Assembly: GCA_002483135.1 (NCBI GenBank)
Contig: DLHI01000004.1
Location: forward strand, 1-64,000
Length of the DNA stretch: 64,000 nt
Source: Hyphomonadaceae bacterium UBA7672
GTDB taxonomy: Bacteria; Pseudomonadota; Alphaproteobacteria; Caulobacterales; Hyphomonadaceae
Direction: 5' to 3'
Shown: in pieces, positions 1-10,340 of the stretch
Layout of the letters: each line of letters opens with the position of its first letter
How positions within the stretch are numbered: position 1 is the first letter of the stretch
The notes under the pieces: model-generated
Seen by the model: only the letters and a program-made list of their open reading frames with translations
Told to the model about the DNA's origin: nothing
Databases searched by the model: none
Position numbers and translations under genes: made by a program

Positions 1-443
1 TCGGCGGTCTGCACGATCTGGTAGTTGGAGTTGCCGGGCAGCGGCAGCATGACCGGGCCGGCATTGTTGAAGATGGGCAGGATGCAGCGGTCGTCGATGG
101 GCTGGAGTTCGGGACCGTCCGTCACCTTCTCGCCGGGCTTGAGCGTGTAGTAGCGCGGATCGGAGACGGCGCCGGGCTTGATGGCGGGGACGCGGCCATC
201 GGCCGGATTGGTGATGAGGCTGGTGCGCGGCTCTCCGTTGACGCGCATGACGGGGCGGAATTCGGAGCGGCGGTCGAGCTCGGCGACTTCCTCCGGAGTC
301 ATGATGAGGCGGCCGGCCATTTCGGGCGGGCGTTCGAAGCGCGTGGCGGTCTCGTTGGTCCATGTGCCCTGCAGGTCGGGCTGGGCGAGGGCCGGCGCTG
401 CAAGGAGCAAGGCCATGCAAGTCAGGATGAGCAGTCGGCGCAT
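1..443 (-). CDS. Secreted protein of unknown function, 3' part missing
   Basis: The reading frame begins with ATG at 441-443 and runs off the left edge, so about 147 N-terminal codons are visible. It opens MRRLLILTCMALLLAAPALA followed by Q, a clear Sec signal peptide with an AxA cleavage site. The mature part starts with a DLQGTWTNETATRFERP stretch, has an MTPEEVAEL segment, then a conserved-looking region CILPIFNNAGPVMLPLPGN and YQIVQT. I recognise this layout from uncharacterised secreted proteins in Alphaproteobacteria but know no function for it. It is transcribed leftward, away from the EF-hand gene. Confidence 0.85.
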   Translation of the reverse strand, partial: MRRLLILTCMALLLAAPALAQPDLQGTWTNETATRFERPPEMAGRLIMTPEEVAELDRRSEFRPVMRVNGEPRTSLITNPADGRVPAIKPGAVSDPRYYTLKPGEKVTDGPELQPIDDRCILPIFNNAGPVMLPLPGNSNYQIVQTA

Positions 444-542
444 GAGGGCTCGTTCGATGGGACCGCACGAGGCTTAGGCGTGATGGCGCGCGGGTCCAGC
501 GAAATTGTTGGGCGATGATGATGGGCGGAGCGCGGAGATCGA

Positions 543-665
543 GACCCCCTCCTGTCCTCCCCCTTGCAGGGGGAGGAACTCTGGGGCGGTCATCGTCCTT
601 CAAAGTGAAGCGAGCTCTTTCAACATGGTCCCTCCCCCTGCAGGGGGGGAGGTCAGGTGGGGGTC
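543..665. repeat. Dispersed palindromic repeat, family A (copy 1)
   Basis: A roughly 120-bp inverted repeat. Outer arms are GACCCCCTCCTGTCC on the left and GGTCAGGTGGGGGTC on the right. Each arm is followed inward by its own small C-run/G-run hairpin (CCCCCTTGCAGGGGG and CCCCCTGCAGGGGG). The central 45 bases differ between copies. This copy has more arm mismatches than the other three (6232, 16544, 26282). It fills most of the gap between two leftward genes. Confidence 0.85.
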
Positions 666-693
666 TGCTTCGGCAGGCGTGTTGGCGCGACGA

Positions 694-984
694 CTATTGA
701 CGCCCGCCCGGGGGGCCCATGCGGAGGGCGAGGAATTGTTCCTTGGTGATGAAGCCGTCGCCGTCGGCGTCGACGCGGGAGGACCAGATCTGGTCAGCCA
801 TGTCCTTCGCCTGCTCGGGGAGGACGGCGACCCATTCGGCCTTGTCGAGCTTGTTGTCCTTGTTCGTGTCGGCTGCGACGAAACGCGCTTCGCGCTGTTC
901 GGGCGTCATCGGCGTCTGCGCCAAGGCCGGGGCAGCAATGAGCGCGCCGAGCGCAGTGCAGGCAATAATTTTCCGGATCGTCAT
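694..984 (-). CDS. Secreted EF-hand (calcium-binding) protein
   Basis: A 96-residue protein. ATG at 984 is chosen over the longer frame from 1083 because it directly precedes a signal peptide (MTIRKIIACTALGALIAAPA, then LAQ) and has a GGAG sequence upstream. The mature protein carries two EF-hand-like loops: DTNKDNKLDKAEW and DADGDGFITKEQF, with acidic residues at positions 1, 3, 5 and Glu at 12 in the second. Such small periplasmic EF-hand proteins are common in Alphaproteobacteria and are thought to bind calcium. The role here is unknown. Gly/Pro-rich C-terminus. Confidence 0.9.
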   Translation of the reverse strand: MTIRKIIACTALGALIAAPALAQTPMTPEQREARFVAADTNKDNKLDKAEWVAVLPEQAKDMADQIWSSRVDADGDGFITKEQFLALRMGPPGGRQ

Positions 985-1104
985 CGGGTCTTCGTCTCCT
1001 GTGCCCCACTGGCGGGGCGGGTGGTCCCCCTGATCGCCCCTGATGGGCGCGATCTCAACCTTCAACGGCAGCAATAACTGCATCCGTCGCGCTGAAACCA
1101 GGAG

Positions 1105-1121
1105 TTACAAACGATTACAAA
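1105..1121. promoter_or_regulatory. Direct repeat TTACAAA, 10-bp period, upstream of the mutase gene
   Basis: TTACAAA occurs at 1105-1111 and again at 1115-1121. The start-to-start distance of 10 bp places both on one DNA face, as in tandem sites for response regulators or activators. It lies 112 bases before the methylmalonyl-CoA mutase start in an otherwise featureless gap. No regulator can be assigned. Confidence 0.25.
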
Positions 1122-1232
1122 TGGCGACCTGAACGGAGGATGAGTGTCGCTTCGCAGGCGCGAAGGCTTCATGACGGCGAGAGAGAGTGCTAGGGAAATC
1201 CCAGTCGAATCCGTGTGCCGGAGCGCCAGACT

Positions 1233-3428
<2,196 letters not shown>

Positions 3429-3438
3429 GCTGTCGGGA

Positions 3439-3454
3439 CGGTGTCCGGACACCG
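3439..3454. other. Perfect 16-bp palindrome after the mutase gene
   Basis: CGGTGTCCGGACACCG is fully self-complementary and lies in the 67-base gap between the mutase stop and the next lipoprotein gene. It has no U-tract, so it is not a classical terminator. It could be a weak operator or an RNA hairpin. Confidence 0.35.
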
Positions 3455-3495
3455 CTGGTGCTGGCGTGAGCGCGGGCTACGGCTAGGGTGAGGCC

Positions 3496-4434
3496 ATGAA
3501 GCTTGCGTGGGTGATTCCGGTTCTTGGATGTGTCGCGCTGTCGTCGTGCGCGGCGGCGCCGACGCCCTCGCCTGTCGCCTGCGTGATCGATGAGGCGAAG
3601 GTGATGCCGTGGGGCCAGTATCACACGCTCAATGAAACGCCGTTTCCAAACACCTTCCTCTATGAAGGATGCGGCAAGCGGCTGGCTTATGTGGCGGCGG
3701 AGCATTCGAACGACGCCAACGGCGCCACGTATGCGCAGGTGCGCGCGGCGATGGCGAAATGGCCGCCCGGGTTTGTGGTGCTGGAGGGATTTCCGTCCAG
3801 CATGGGCGAGAGCCCCAGCGCGCTCGTGGAGCATTCGGCAAGCGTGGCAGGGACGCCCGCGGACGCAGAGCCATTCGAGGCGGTTCGTCTCGCCGTCGCG
3901 CGCGGAACGCCATTTACCGGCGCCGAGCCGGACGACAGGGAGATACTCGCCGGGATGCAGGCCGCGGGACTGACTGCCGTGGACCTCGCCGGGTTCTACG
4001 TTGTGCGCCAGATCGATCAGTGGGTGCGCGGCGAGAAGATCACCGATCATCGCGATCCGCGACTCGACGCGCTGATCCGCGAACTGGCCGGACAGGTGGC
4101 GCGCGACAGCGGCATTGCAGCGGCGGATGTCGAAGCGGTGGCGACGCGGGCAGGACTGGTGGCGTGGTATGAGCGGATAAACGGCGTGCCGTTCGATTCG
4201 GCCTATCGGCCGGAAGACAGCCACCCGACCGGCCCCGTGAACGACAGGCCGATCAACGCACTCTCGGACAAGATCAGCGATATTCGCGACCGCCATATCG
4301 TTGGCGTGATCGCGGGTGCGCTCGAGCGACATGACACGGTGATGGTGGTGTATGGTGGGAGCCATCACACCATCCAGGCGCCGGCGCTGGCGGCGGCGTT
4401 CGGGCCGGCGCGGTTTGCGGGGCGGTTGCCGTAG
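3496..4434 (+). CDS. Lipoprotein, possible TraB/ChaN/erythromycin-esterase (TIKI) fold
   Basis: A 312-residue protein with a lipoprotein signal peptide ending LSSC (Cys about 18). I do not recognise a named family. An EHSNDANG segment (about 73), VVLEGFPSS (about 95) and a C-terminal VMVVYGGSHHTI (about 285) resemble, in order and spacing, the N-terminal GExH-like, central LEG and C-terminal VGxGH-like motifs of the TIKI superfamily, which binds metal or acts as esterase/protease. That is an inference from motif layout only. It follows the mutase gene by 67 bases on the same strand. Confidence 0.85.
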   Translation: MKLAWVIPVLGCVALSSCAAAPTPSPVACVIDEAKVMPWGQYHTLNETPFPNTFLYEGCGKRLAYVAAEHSNDANGATYAQVRAAMAKWPPGFVVLEGFPSSMGESPSALVEHSASVAGTPADAEPFEAVRLAVARGTPFTGAEPDDREILAGMQAAGLTAVDLAGFYVVRQIDQWVRGEKITDHRDPRLDALIRELAGQVARDSGIAAADVEAVATRAGLVAWYERINGVPFDSAYRPEDSHPTGPVNDRPINALSDKISDIRDRHIVGVIAGALERHDTVMVVYGGSHHTIQAPALAAAFGPARFAGRLP

Positions 4435-4453
4435 GCGTTGCGATCGCGACGCC

Positions 4454-4610
4454 GCTCATCCTGACGCCCTTCGAGACGCCGCCTGCGGCGGCTCCTCAGG
4501 GTGAGGAGTCAGGATCCAGGAACGGTTTCGCAACTCGAACAGGCTTGAAGCTCCAAGCCGGAACAAGCCTTGCCTTCAGCCCTGGGTCCTGACTTTCGTC
4601 AGGACGAGCG
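4454..4610. repeat. Dispersed repeat family B (copy 1), interrupted by a family D core
   Basis: The B consensus seen at 21416 begins GCTCATCCTGACGAAAGTCAG, a hairpin with a GAAA loop, and ends with GTCCTGACTTTCGTCAGGAC. Here the left hairpin reads CTGACG, then 41 foreign bases (4467-4507), then GTCAGGATCCAGG. The rest of the element is normal. The repeat fills most of the 343-base gap between two lipoprotein genes; the remaining 165 bases (4611-4777) hold no recognisable gene. Confidence 0.85.
4467..4507. repeat. Family D core nested inside family B repeat
   Basis: The 41 bases start CCCTTCGAGACGCCGCC and end GGCTCCTCAGGGTGAGGA. They share CCTTCGAGACG and CCTCAGGxTGAGG with the element at 31792, and form a hairpin around GCCGCCTGCGGCGGC. 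They replace the AAA of the GAAA loop of the host B hairpin exactly. Confidence 0.7.
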
Positions 4611-4777
4611 GGGATGGGGCAGCCCCTTCATCGTGTGGATTGCCTGTAGCCACGCTGCTCATTCAGCCCGCATTCATCGGGATTAGCCTTACCCATCCCT
4701 ACATCCTGGGTGCTGGCGCGGGGCTCAAATCCCGCTAATCTGCGCCCATAGAGTTCCGCCCTGGGGAGAGAACCGCC

Positions 4778-5260
4778 ATGAAGCGACTGATTGCCGTTGT
4801 GTCTCTTGGCCTTGCGCTGGCTGCCTGCTCGAGCGGGCCGACGCGCTATATTCCCGCGATGGACGGGGACGACATGGGCTATCGCGAGCAGCGCATCGAG
4901 GAGCAGCGCTATCGCGTGTCCTTCCGCGCCAACCCCGACATGAAGGCGCCGGATGTTGAAGGCATGGCGCTGCGCCGTGCGGCGGAACTGACGATCCAGA
5001 ATGGCTATCAGTGGTTCCAGGTTGTCTCGCGCATGACGGATGTAGTCGGCGGCGGGCAATCGGGCGGCGGACCGACGATCGGCATCGGCGGCGGCACGGG
5101 TTCGTACGGGTCGAGCCTTGGCGTTGGCCTTGGGTTCAACCTGGGCGGGGACTCGCGGCAGTTTGAATCGACGCTGGAGATCCTGATGGGGCGCGGCGTG
5201 AAGCCAAGCGATCCGTCGGCGTATGACGCCTATTCGGTGGCGCGCCAGTACCAGCCGTAG
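4778..5260 (+). CDS. CC0125/CC1285 family lipoprotein
   Basis: A 160-residue outer-membrane-type lipoprotein with signal peptide MKRLIAVVSLGLALAAC (lipobox LAAC). The mature N-terminal half has the pattern YREQRIEEQRYRVSFRANP and ALRRAAELTIQNGYQWF, which I recognise from the CC0125/CC1285 family of Caulobacter-type bacteria. A glycine-rich central segment (IGIGGGTGSYGSSLGVGLG) is followed by a conserved-looking tail. Function unknown. ATG at 4778 follows GGGGAGAG by about 6 bases. The endonuclease-family gene follows 34 bases downstream and may be co-transcribed. Confidence 0.92.
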   Translation: MKRLIAVVSLGLALAACSSGPTRYIPAMDGDDMGYREQRIEEQRYRVSFRANPDMKAPDVEGMALRRAAELTIQNGYQWFQVVSRMTDVVGGGQSGGGPTIGIGGGTGSYGSSLGVGLGFNLGGDSRQFESTLEILMGRGVKPSDPSAYDAYSVARQYQP

Positions 5261-5294
5261 ACTTGCAGACAGACGCGCGCGGGGGGAGCACGGG

Positions 5295-6227
5295 ATGACG
5301 ATGGTCTTTCCCGTGCTGACCTTGCTCCATGCGGCGATCACGCTCGCGAGCCTTGTTGGGCGCAGGCGGTGGCCCATCGAACTGCTGCAACATTTCCGCC
5401 CGCATATGATCGTGGCTGGTGGCGTTGGCGCGGTGCTATGCCTGTGGCTTGAGCCTTCATGGGGATGGGCGGCGATTGCGCTGGGCTTCGCGCTGATCAA
5501 TGTGGCCGCTCTGCCCGCGCCGCGTTTCATCAGTCCGGATGCGGGCCTTGCCGGTGAGCCGGGGCTGACAATCGTCTGGGCCAATGTCTGGACCAAGGAG
5601 GGGCCGCTGAAGCGGACGCTCGACTGGGCCAAGGCGCAGGGCGCGGATGTGATCCTGATCGGGGAGTATCCGCGTAGGGCTTCGCCCGAGGTTGAGCTGG
5701 CGGGAGACTATCCGCATCGCATTGCGGGGCCGCCGCAGCCGGAGGAACAGATTTGCTCGACACGGGTCGTCGCCTTCTCGCGCGTGGCGATTGGCGATGC
5801 GAGGGTTCATGCGGGGCCCGGACCGCATGCGCGGTCATTCGTTACGTTCAAGGTTGTGCTGGGCGAGACGGACCTGACCCTCATTGCCATGCATCCCGTG
5901 CCGCCGAATACGCCCGCGCTGACGGAGGAGCGCGACAAGCAGATCGCCATGCTGGCGGGGCATGCGCGCGGGGCTTTCGTGATCGCGGGGGATTTCAATG
6001 CTACGCCGTGGACGCCTGTGTTTGGCGAGATTCCGGGGCGGCGGATCGGGGCTTATCTGCTGGCGCCGACTTGGTTGAGTGGACTGCCGCTGCTGGGGTT
6101 GCCAATCGATCATCTGATGGGATCGGAGGAGTTGCGGGTCAGCCGGTATGAGGTGGGGCCTGCGTTGGGATCGGATCATCGGGCGGTGTTGGCGCGGGTG
6201 CATCTGACCGCGAGCGGAGCGCATTGA
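5295..6227 (+). CDS. Membrane-anchored endonuclease/exonuclease/phosphatase family protein
   Basis: A 310-residue protein. ATG at 5295 is chosen because GGAG lies 6 bases upstream and upstream sequence in the longer frame is not protein-like. The first 70 residues hold two or three hydrophobic segments (for example VLTLLHAAITLASLV). A cytosol- or periplasm-facing catalytic domain follows: TIVWANVW, DVILIGEYPRR, LIAMHPVPP, FVIAGDFNATPW and the terminal GSDHRAVLA. The GDFNA and SDHR motifs are the metal-binding Asp-Asn and catalytic His of the EEP fold. Substrate (nucleic acid, phospholipid or sugar phosphate) cannot be told from sequence. Confidence 0.92.
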   Translation: MTMVFPVLTLLHAAITLASLVGRRRWPIELLQHFRPHMIVAGGVGAVLCLWLEPSWGWAAIALGFALINVAALPAPRFISPDAGLAGEPGLTIVWANVWTKEGPLKRTLDWAKAQGADVILIGEYPRRASPEVELAGDYPHRIAGPPQPEEQICSTRVVAFSRVAIGDARVHAGPGPHARSFVTFKVVLGETDLTLIAMHPVPPNTPALTEERDKQIAMLAGHARGAFVIAGDFNATPWTPVFGEIPGRRIGAYLLAPTWLSGLPLLGLPIDHLMGSEELRVSRYEVGPALGSDHRAVLARVHLTASGAH

Positions 6228-6231
6228 GACA

Positions 6232-6350
6232 GACCCCCACCTGTCCGCCCCCTAAACGGGGCGGGACCATGTTGAGAGAACTTACCTAGCTTCGAAGGAC
6301 GGTGACCGCCTCAGGGTTCCGCCCCGTTTAGGGGCGGACAGGTGGGGGTC
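6232..6350. repeat. Dispersed palindromic repeat, family A (copy 2)
   Basis: Outer arms GACCCCCACCTGTCC and GGACAGGTGGGGGTC are perfect complements. The nested arm hairpins read CCGCCCCCTAAACGGGGCGG on the left and a matching CCGCCCCGTTTAGGGGCGG on the right, so the inner stems changed in a compensating way relative to the other copies. The copy starts 5 bases after the stop of the upstream gene. Confidence 0.9.
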
Positions 6351-6457
6351 TCCATCGGCAGGCGCTGGCCGTGACGTTCATCCCTGCCAATCCTTGAACC
6401 ACTTACCCACGCAGCGTAGGACACGAGCAACATCACCCACCCGCACGCGGATTCGCT

Positions 6458-7411
6458 TTGAAGCCTGATCTTTCCACCCGCGCCGGACTTGGCCGCGCCA
6501 TTACGCTGGTGGAGTCGCGGCGGGCGGACCATCAGGCGGAGGCGCGCGAGATGCTGCGTGCGATCATGCCGCTGACGGGCAAGGCGCAGCGCATTGGCAT
6601 CACGGGCGTGCCGGGGGTTGGCAAGTCGACCTTCATCGAGAGCTTCGGGACGCTGCTGACGGGGATGGGCCACAGGGTGGCGGTGCTGGCGGTGGATCCG
6701 ACTTCGCGGCGGTCTGGCGGGTCTATCCTGGGCGACAAGACGCGCATGGCGAAGCTGGCGGCGGACGATCGCGCCTTCATCCGCCCCTCGCCTGCTGGTG
6801 AGACGCTGGGCGGGGTGTCGCGCAAGACGCGGGAGACGATGCTGCTGTGTGAGGCGGCGGGATACGACATCGTACTGGTGGAGACGGTGGGCGTCGGGCA
6901 GTCGGAGACTGTCGTGGCTGACATGGTCGATTTCTTCCTTGTGCTGATGCTGCCGAACGCGGGCGATGAACTGCAGGGCATCAAGAAGGGCGTGCTGGAG
7001 GTGGCCGACCTGATCGCGGTCAACAAGGCGGACATCGACGACAAGGCGGCCAAGAGGGCCGCGCGGGCGTATGAGATTGCGCTACACATCATGGAGCAGG
7101 CGGACCCGGACTGGGCCCCGCCTGTCCACACGATTTCCGGGTTCTCAGGGATGGGACTTCCTGAACTGTGGGCGGCCATCGTCCTGCATCAGAAGAAGAC
7201 CACGGAGTCGGGTTCGCGCGCGGGGCGGCGGGCGGCGCAGCAGGTGCGCTGGCTTGAGGCGCTGATCCAGGATGGTCTGGCGGAAGGCTTTGTTGCGCAT
7301 CCATCCGTCGCAGGGCGGATCGCGGACGTGCGCCGGGCGGTGGCCGAGGCAAAAATCCCAGCATCGACAGCGGCGGATGAGCTGCTGGCCCTGTTCTTCG
7401 GGCGGGTCTGA
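6458..7411 (+). CDS. meaB: Methylmalonyl-CoA mutase-associated GTPase MeaB
   Basis: A 317-residue G3E-type P-loop GTPase that loads and protects adenosylcobalamin on methylmalonyl-CoA mutase. Walker A GVPGVGKST (about residues 49-57), the family signature DPTSRRSGGSILGDKTRM, the switch ETVGVGQSE (about 141) and the guanine-specificity motif NKAD (about 188) are all present. The start is a TTG at 6458 without a strong ribosome binding site. Homologues begin shortly before AITLVESR, so the true start lies at or just upstream of this TTG. The mutase gene is 3 kb upstream on the same strand. Confidence 0.96.
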   Translation: MKPDLSTRAGLGRAITLVESRRADHQAEAREMLRAIMPLTGKAQRIGITGVPGVGKSTFIESFGTLLTGMGHRVAVLAVDPTSRRSGGSILGDKTRMAKLAADDRAFIRPSPAGETLGGVSRKTRETMLLCEAAGYDIVLVETVGVGQSETVVADMVDFFLVLMLPNAGDELQGIKKGVLEVADLIAVNKADIDDKAAKRAARAYEIALHIMEQADPDWAPPVHTISGFSGMGLPELWAAIVLHQKKTTESGSRAGRRAAQQVRWLEALIQDGLAEGFVAHPSVAGRIADVRRAVAEAKIPASTAADELLALFFGRV

Positions 7412-7518
7412 CGGCCAAGTAACAGCCCAAGTAATACGGGCGTGTAATGCCGTTGTGTGATTGCCCCTGTGGGCGGCTCAGGTAGATGTAACGAGCTGGA
7501 TTCGGGAGCTGCTGGCCA

Positions 7519-8745
7519 ATGACCGGGCCATTTCTGCGCGTAGCTGTGCGCCTGGCGGCGGTTTGCGCCGTGGGGCTTGGCCTCGTTTTGCCCGCGGGGG
7601 CGGACAATTCCGGCAAGCCGATGACGTTCGAATGGGGCGTCACCTATGACAACATCCCAGCGATCTTCGCGGATGGCGAGTTCACGCCCGAGACGCCGGC
7701 GGCGCTGAGGACGTTTCTGGCACGCAACATAAATTCCACGCGCGACCGGATCATCTATTTCAACTCGCTGGGCGGCGACCTTGGCGCGGGGATGGAGGTC
7801 GGCAAGATCATCCGGCGGGCCGAACTGAATTCGGGCGTGGCGCGCAACACACGCGATCCGGGTCAGGCCAACACGATCGATCTCGACCACAACAGCCGCG
7901 TCTATCCGGGGCACTGCGTTTCGGCCTGCTCGCTCGCCTTCCTTGGCGGGGTGAAGCGGGAGGTGAAGCCGGGGTCGATCTATGCGGTTCACCAGGTGAG
8001 CATGAACTGCATCGACAAGGACAAGGCGCTGTCGCGCTATCCCTGGGTCGAGCTGCCCAACGTCAACTACTGCCCGGAGCTCAACGAGGCGCTGACCATG
8101 ATGCAGGTCGCAAACGGGGTAGTGGTGGAATACGTGCGCTCGATGGGCGTCGATCCGATCTTCCTTGCGGAGATGTCGAAGGCGGAGCCCGACACGATCA
8201 ATACGCTGCCGGAAGAGAAGCTGCGCGAGTACAAGATCATCTTCGAGTACCGGACCGAGAGCTGGGAATACAAGACAGACACCCAGGGCCAGCTGTTCCT
8301 GCAATACCTGCAGGGCGACCAGTGGCGGCAGGACAAGGTGGAAATCTACTGCGACCGCACGGGGGCGCCGCGGCTGTTCCTGTGGCTAGTGCACGATGTG
8401 GCGCGCTCGACCGGGCCGATTGACGGCGCGCGTATCGTCGAGCTGGCCAACAAGGGGCTGTCGGCGGCGTGGCAGCTGGACGCGCAAACGCCGGACGGCT
8501 TTGCCGACGTGCGGAGGATCGCGCTGCAGCCCTATGAGATCATCAATCCGCCGCGCCTGACCGAGCTGGGCAATGTGGCGCTGACCGTTGACCTGTCGCC
8601 GCGCTTTCTCGACGTGATGAGCGGAGCAACGCGCTTCCAGATCCTGACCACGGAGCCGGACGTCAACAGCCGCGACGGGTTCAGCCTGATCACGATCAAC
8701 CTCGATCGCGACAAGCTTTCGGGCATTGTCCGCTTCTGCAAATAG
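7519..8745 (+). CDS. Secreted ClpP-fold (COG3904-like) putative serine protease
   Basis: A 408-residue protein with signal peptide ending VLPAGA (about residue 29). The N-terminal half looks like the crotonase/ClpP fold of periplasmic COG3904 proteins: IIYFNSLGGDLGAGMEVGKI (oxyanion-hole-like), then CVSACSLAFLGG (about 131-142) with a candidate nucleophile Ser, and YAVHQVSM (about 155) with a candidate His. The C-terminal half (about 230-408) matches nothing I know. The CVSAC and final FCK cysteines suggest disulfides. ATG at 7519 has GGAG 10 bases upstream. The GFA-type gene follows 9 bases later. Confidence 0.88.
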   Translation: MTGPFLRVAVRLAAVCAVGLGLVLPAGADNSGKPMTFEWGVTYDNIPAIFADGEFTPETPAALRTFLARNINSTRDRIIYFNSLGGDLGAGMEVGKIIRRAELNSGVARNTRDPGQANTIDLDHNSRVYPGHCVSACSLAFLGGVKREVKPGSIYAVHQVSMNCIDKDKALSRYPWVELPNVNYCPELNEALTMMQVANGVVVEYVRSMGVDPIFLAEMSKAEPDTINTLPEEKLREYKIIFEYRTESWEYKTDTQGQLFLQYLQGDQWRQDKVEIYCDRTGAPRLFLWLVHDVARSTGPIDGARIVELANKGLSAAWQLDAQTPDGFADVRRIALQPYEIINPPRLTELGNVALTVDLSPRFLDVMSGATRFQILTTEPDVNSRDGFSLITINLDRDKLSGIVRFCK

Positions 8746-8754
8746 GGGCGCGTG

Positions 8755-9156
8755 ATGAGCGACGCGATGCGCTGGCGGGCTGGCGGATGCCATTGCGGGG
8801 CGGTGCGGTTCGAGGTGGAGACGCCCGGGACGATCGAGGTTGAAGACTGCAATTGCAGCATGTGCGCGCGTACCGGCTATCTGCACATCATCGTGCCGAA
8901 GGCGCGGTTCCGGCTGCTGTCGGGGGCGGAGAAGATCACGACCTACACATTCAACACAGGCGTGGCGCAGCATCTCTTCTGCAGCGTCTGCGGCGTGAAG
9001 GCGTTCTATGTGCCGCGCTCGAACCCCGACGGGTACAGCGTGAATTTGCGCTGCCTGGATGATCCGCGGGACTTTGACGAGGTGCGGATTGTGAACTTCG
9101 ATGGGCGCGGGGATTGGGACGCGCAGGCGAAGGCGCTGGCTTGGAAGTCGAAGTGA
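8755..9156 (+). CDS. GFA-family zinc protein (glutathione-dependent formaldehyde-activating type)
   Basis: A 133-residue small metalloprotein. The zinc-binding cysteine pattern of the family is intact: GGCHCGAVRFEV (about 9-20), CNCSMCART (about 33-41) and FCSVCGVKAFY (about 76-86). The founding member condenses formaldehyde with glutathione, but most relatives are uncharacterised and substrate specificity cannot be inferred. ATG at 8755 is chosen; an adjacent GTG at 8752 is also possible. It starts 9 bases after the secreted ClpP-fold gene and is probably co-transcribed. Confidence 0.92.
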   Translation: MSDAMRWRAGGCHCGAVRFEVETPGTIEVEDCNCSMCARTGYLHIIVPKARFRLLSGAEKITTYTFNTGVAQHLFCSVCGVKAFYVPRSNPDGYSVNLRCLDDPRDFDEVRIVNFDGRGDWDAQAKALAWKSK

Positions 9157-9183
9157 GGGGGCCTTCGGTCCTCTCAGCTTTTT

Positions 9184-9288
9184 GCTTGTCATCCCGGCCG
9201 AGCGTAGCGAGAGCCGGGAACCACTCATCGGCTGTCGTACTGGCGCAATGGGTCCCGGACAGCGCTGCGCGCTTCCGGGATGACAAGC
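9184..9288. repeat. Dispersed palindromic repeat, family C (copy 1)
   Basis: A 105-bp element with perfect 14-base arms, GCTTGTCATCCCGG at the left end and CCGGGATGACAAGC at the right. The interior contains a second pair, GAGAGCCGGGAACCA against TGGGTCCCGGAC. It separates convergent genes, where such extragenic palindromes are typically found. Confidence 0.85.
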
Positions 9289-9307
9289 GGTGACGTGAGC
9301 CAGAGAG

Positions 9308-10081
9308 CTAGCTACCCTGCTCTTCCGGCACGCGCTCTTGAGCGGGCTGCAACAACTGCTTGGCCTGCGCTTGCCACTTCTCGCGTTCGATGCGGCCCTT
9401 GAAGGCGATCGCGGCGTTGACCCAGTCGATGTTGGCCTGGCTCCACGAGGCGACCTGGTCGTAGTGCCAGATGCCTAGACTGTTGAGTTTCTGCTCAAGC
9501 TTGGGGCCTATGCCGGAGATGTGCTTGAGATCGTCGCTACGGCCGTTGCGCGGGGCGTCGAGAAGAGCGGGCTGTTCACCTTCGGGCAGACGCGCGGCGG
9601 AGGCATCGACCGGCTCGGCGGCGCCGGGGCGCGTGGCGAGGCGGGCAAATTCTTCTTCCAGATAACGGACGCGGCCATCGAGATAGGTGTTGCGCCAGCG
9701 CAGGCGCTGGGCCTCGCCCGCGCGAGCTTCGGCGGCGAGGAGCTGGGCGCTGGAGGTTTCGACTTCGGTGAGCTTGGCCTCGAGAAAGCGGACGCGGGTT
9801 TCGAGGTGGCGGCGATGCCAGGCGAGCGAGCCTTCGATCAGCGGCAGCGCCTCGTCGCCGGGGCGGGCGATACCAGAGCGCGTGCGCAGATCTTCCACCT
9901 CGGCGGTGAGCCTCGCGACCGAAGCTTCGAGTTCGGAGGCGCGGCGGCGCGCTTCGGTGACGTCGATCACCGTGGGGGGCGTGGGCGGAGGCGGCTTGCG
10001 CGATTCAACATGCCGGTAGCCAAACCAGCCGGCCGCAGCGCCTGCTGAGAGGCCGATAATCAGGAACAGTATTTCCGCCAT
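9308..10081 (-). CDS. Membrane-anchored coiled-coil protein with helix-hairpin-helix domain
   Basis: A 257-residue protein. An N-terminal membrane anchor (IIGLSAGAAAGWFGYRHV, about 7-24) is followed by a Pro-rich linker and a long predicted coiled coil (about 45-150) rich in Ala, Glu and Arg. The C-terminal domain DLKHISGIGPKLEQKLNSLG through FKGRIEREKW (about 186-240) is the helix-hairpin-helix module found at the end of many alphaproteobacterial membrane proteins, where GIGPKLE is a typical nucleic-acid-binding hairpin turn. Function is unknown. A link between DNA or RNA and the membrane is only an inference. Confidence 0.9.
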   Translation of the reverse strand: MAEILFLIIGLSAGAAAGWFGYRHVESRKPPPPTPPTVIDVTEARRRASELEASVARLTAEVEDLRTRSGIARPGDEALPLIEGSLAWHRRHLETRVRFLEAKLTEVETSSAQLLAAEARAGEAQRLRWRNTYLDGRVRYLEEEFARLATRPGAAEPVDASAARLPEGEQPALLDAPRNGRSDDLKHISGIGPKLEQKLNSLGIWHYDQVASWSQANIDWVNAAIAFKGRIEREKWQAQAKQLLQPAQERVPEEQGS

Positions 10082-10340
10082 GCGCGCGAGTTCCGCCTTG
10101 GGCAGCGTTGGTCAGATCAAGGATTCAGGCCCGACCCGGCCGCGCCATGCCATCGGCGCGTCTGGTCCCGGAACAAATCCTACAGCAGCCAGCACGTCTG
10201 GCGAGCGAAATCGGTATAGTTGATCGCCGTTTACGTTAGCGCCCCAGGGATTTCAGTCGCGGGGCGCCGCACGAAGTTGAGATTTTCAAATCGGTTGCGA
10301 ACCAGTAGAGCTGCCCCTTCATTCGCGAGAGCCTGCAAGC

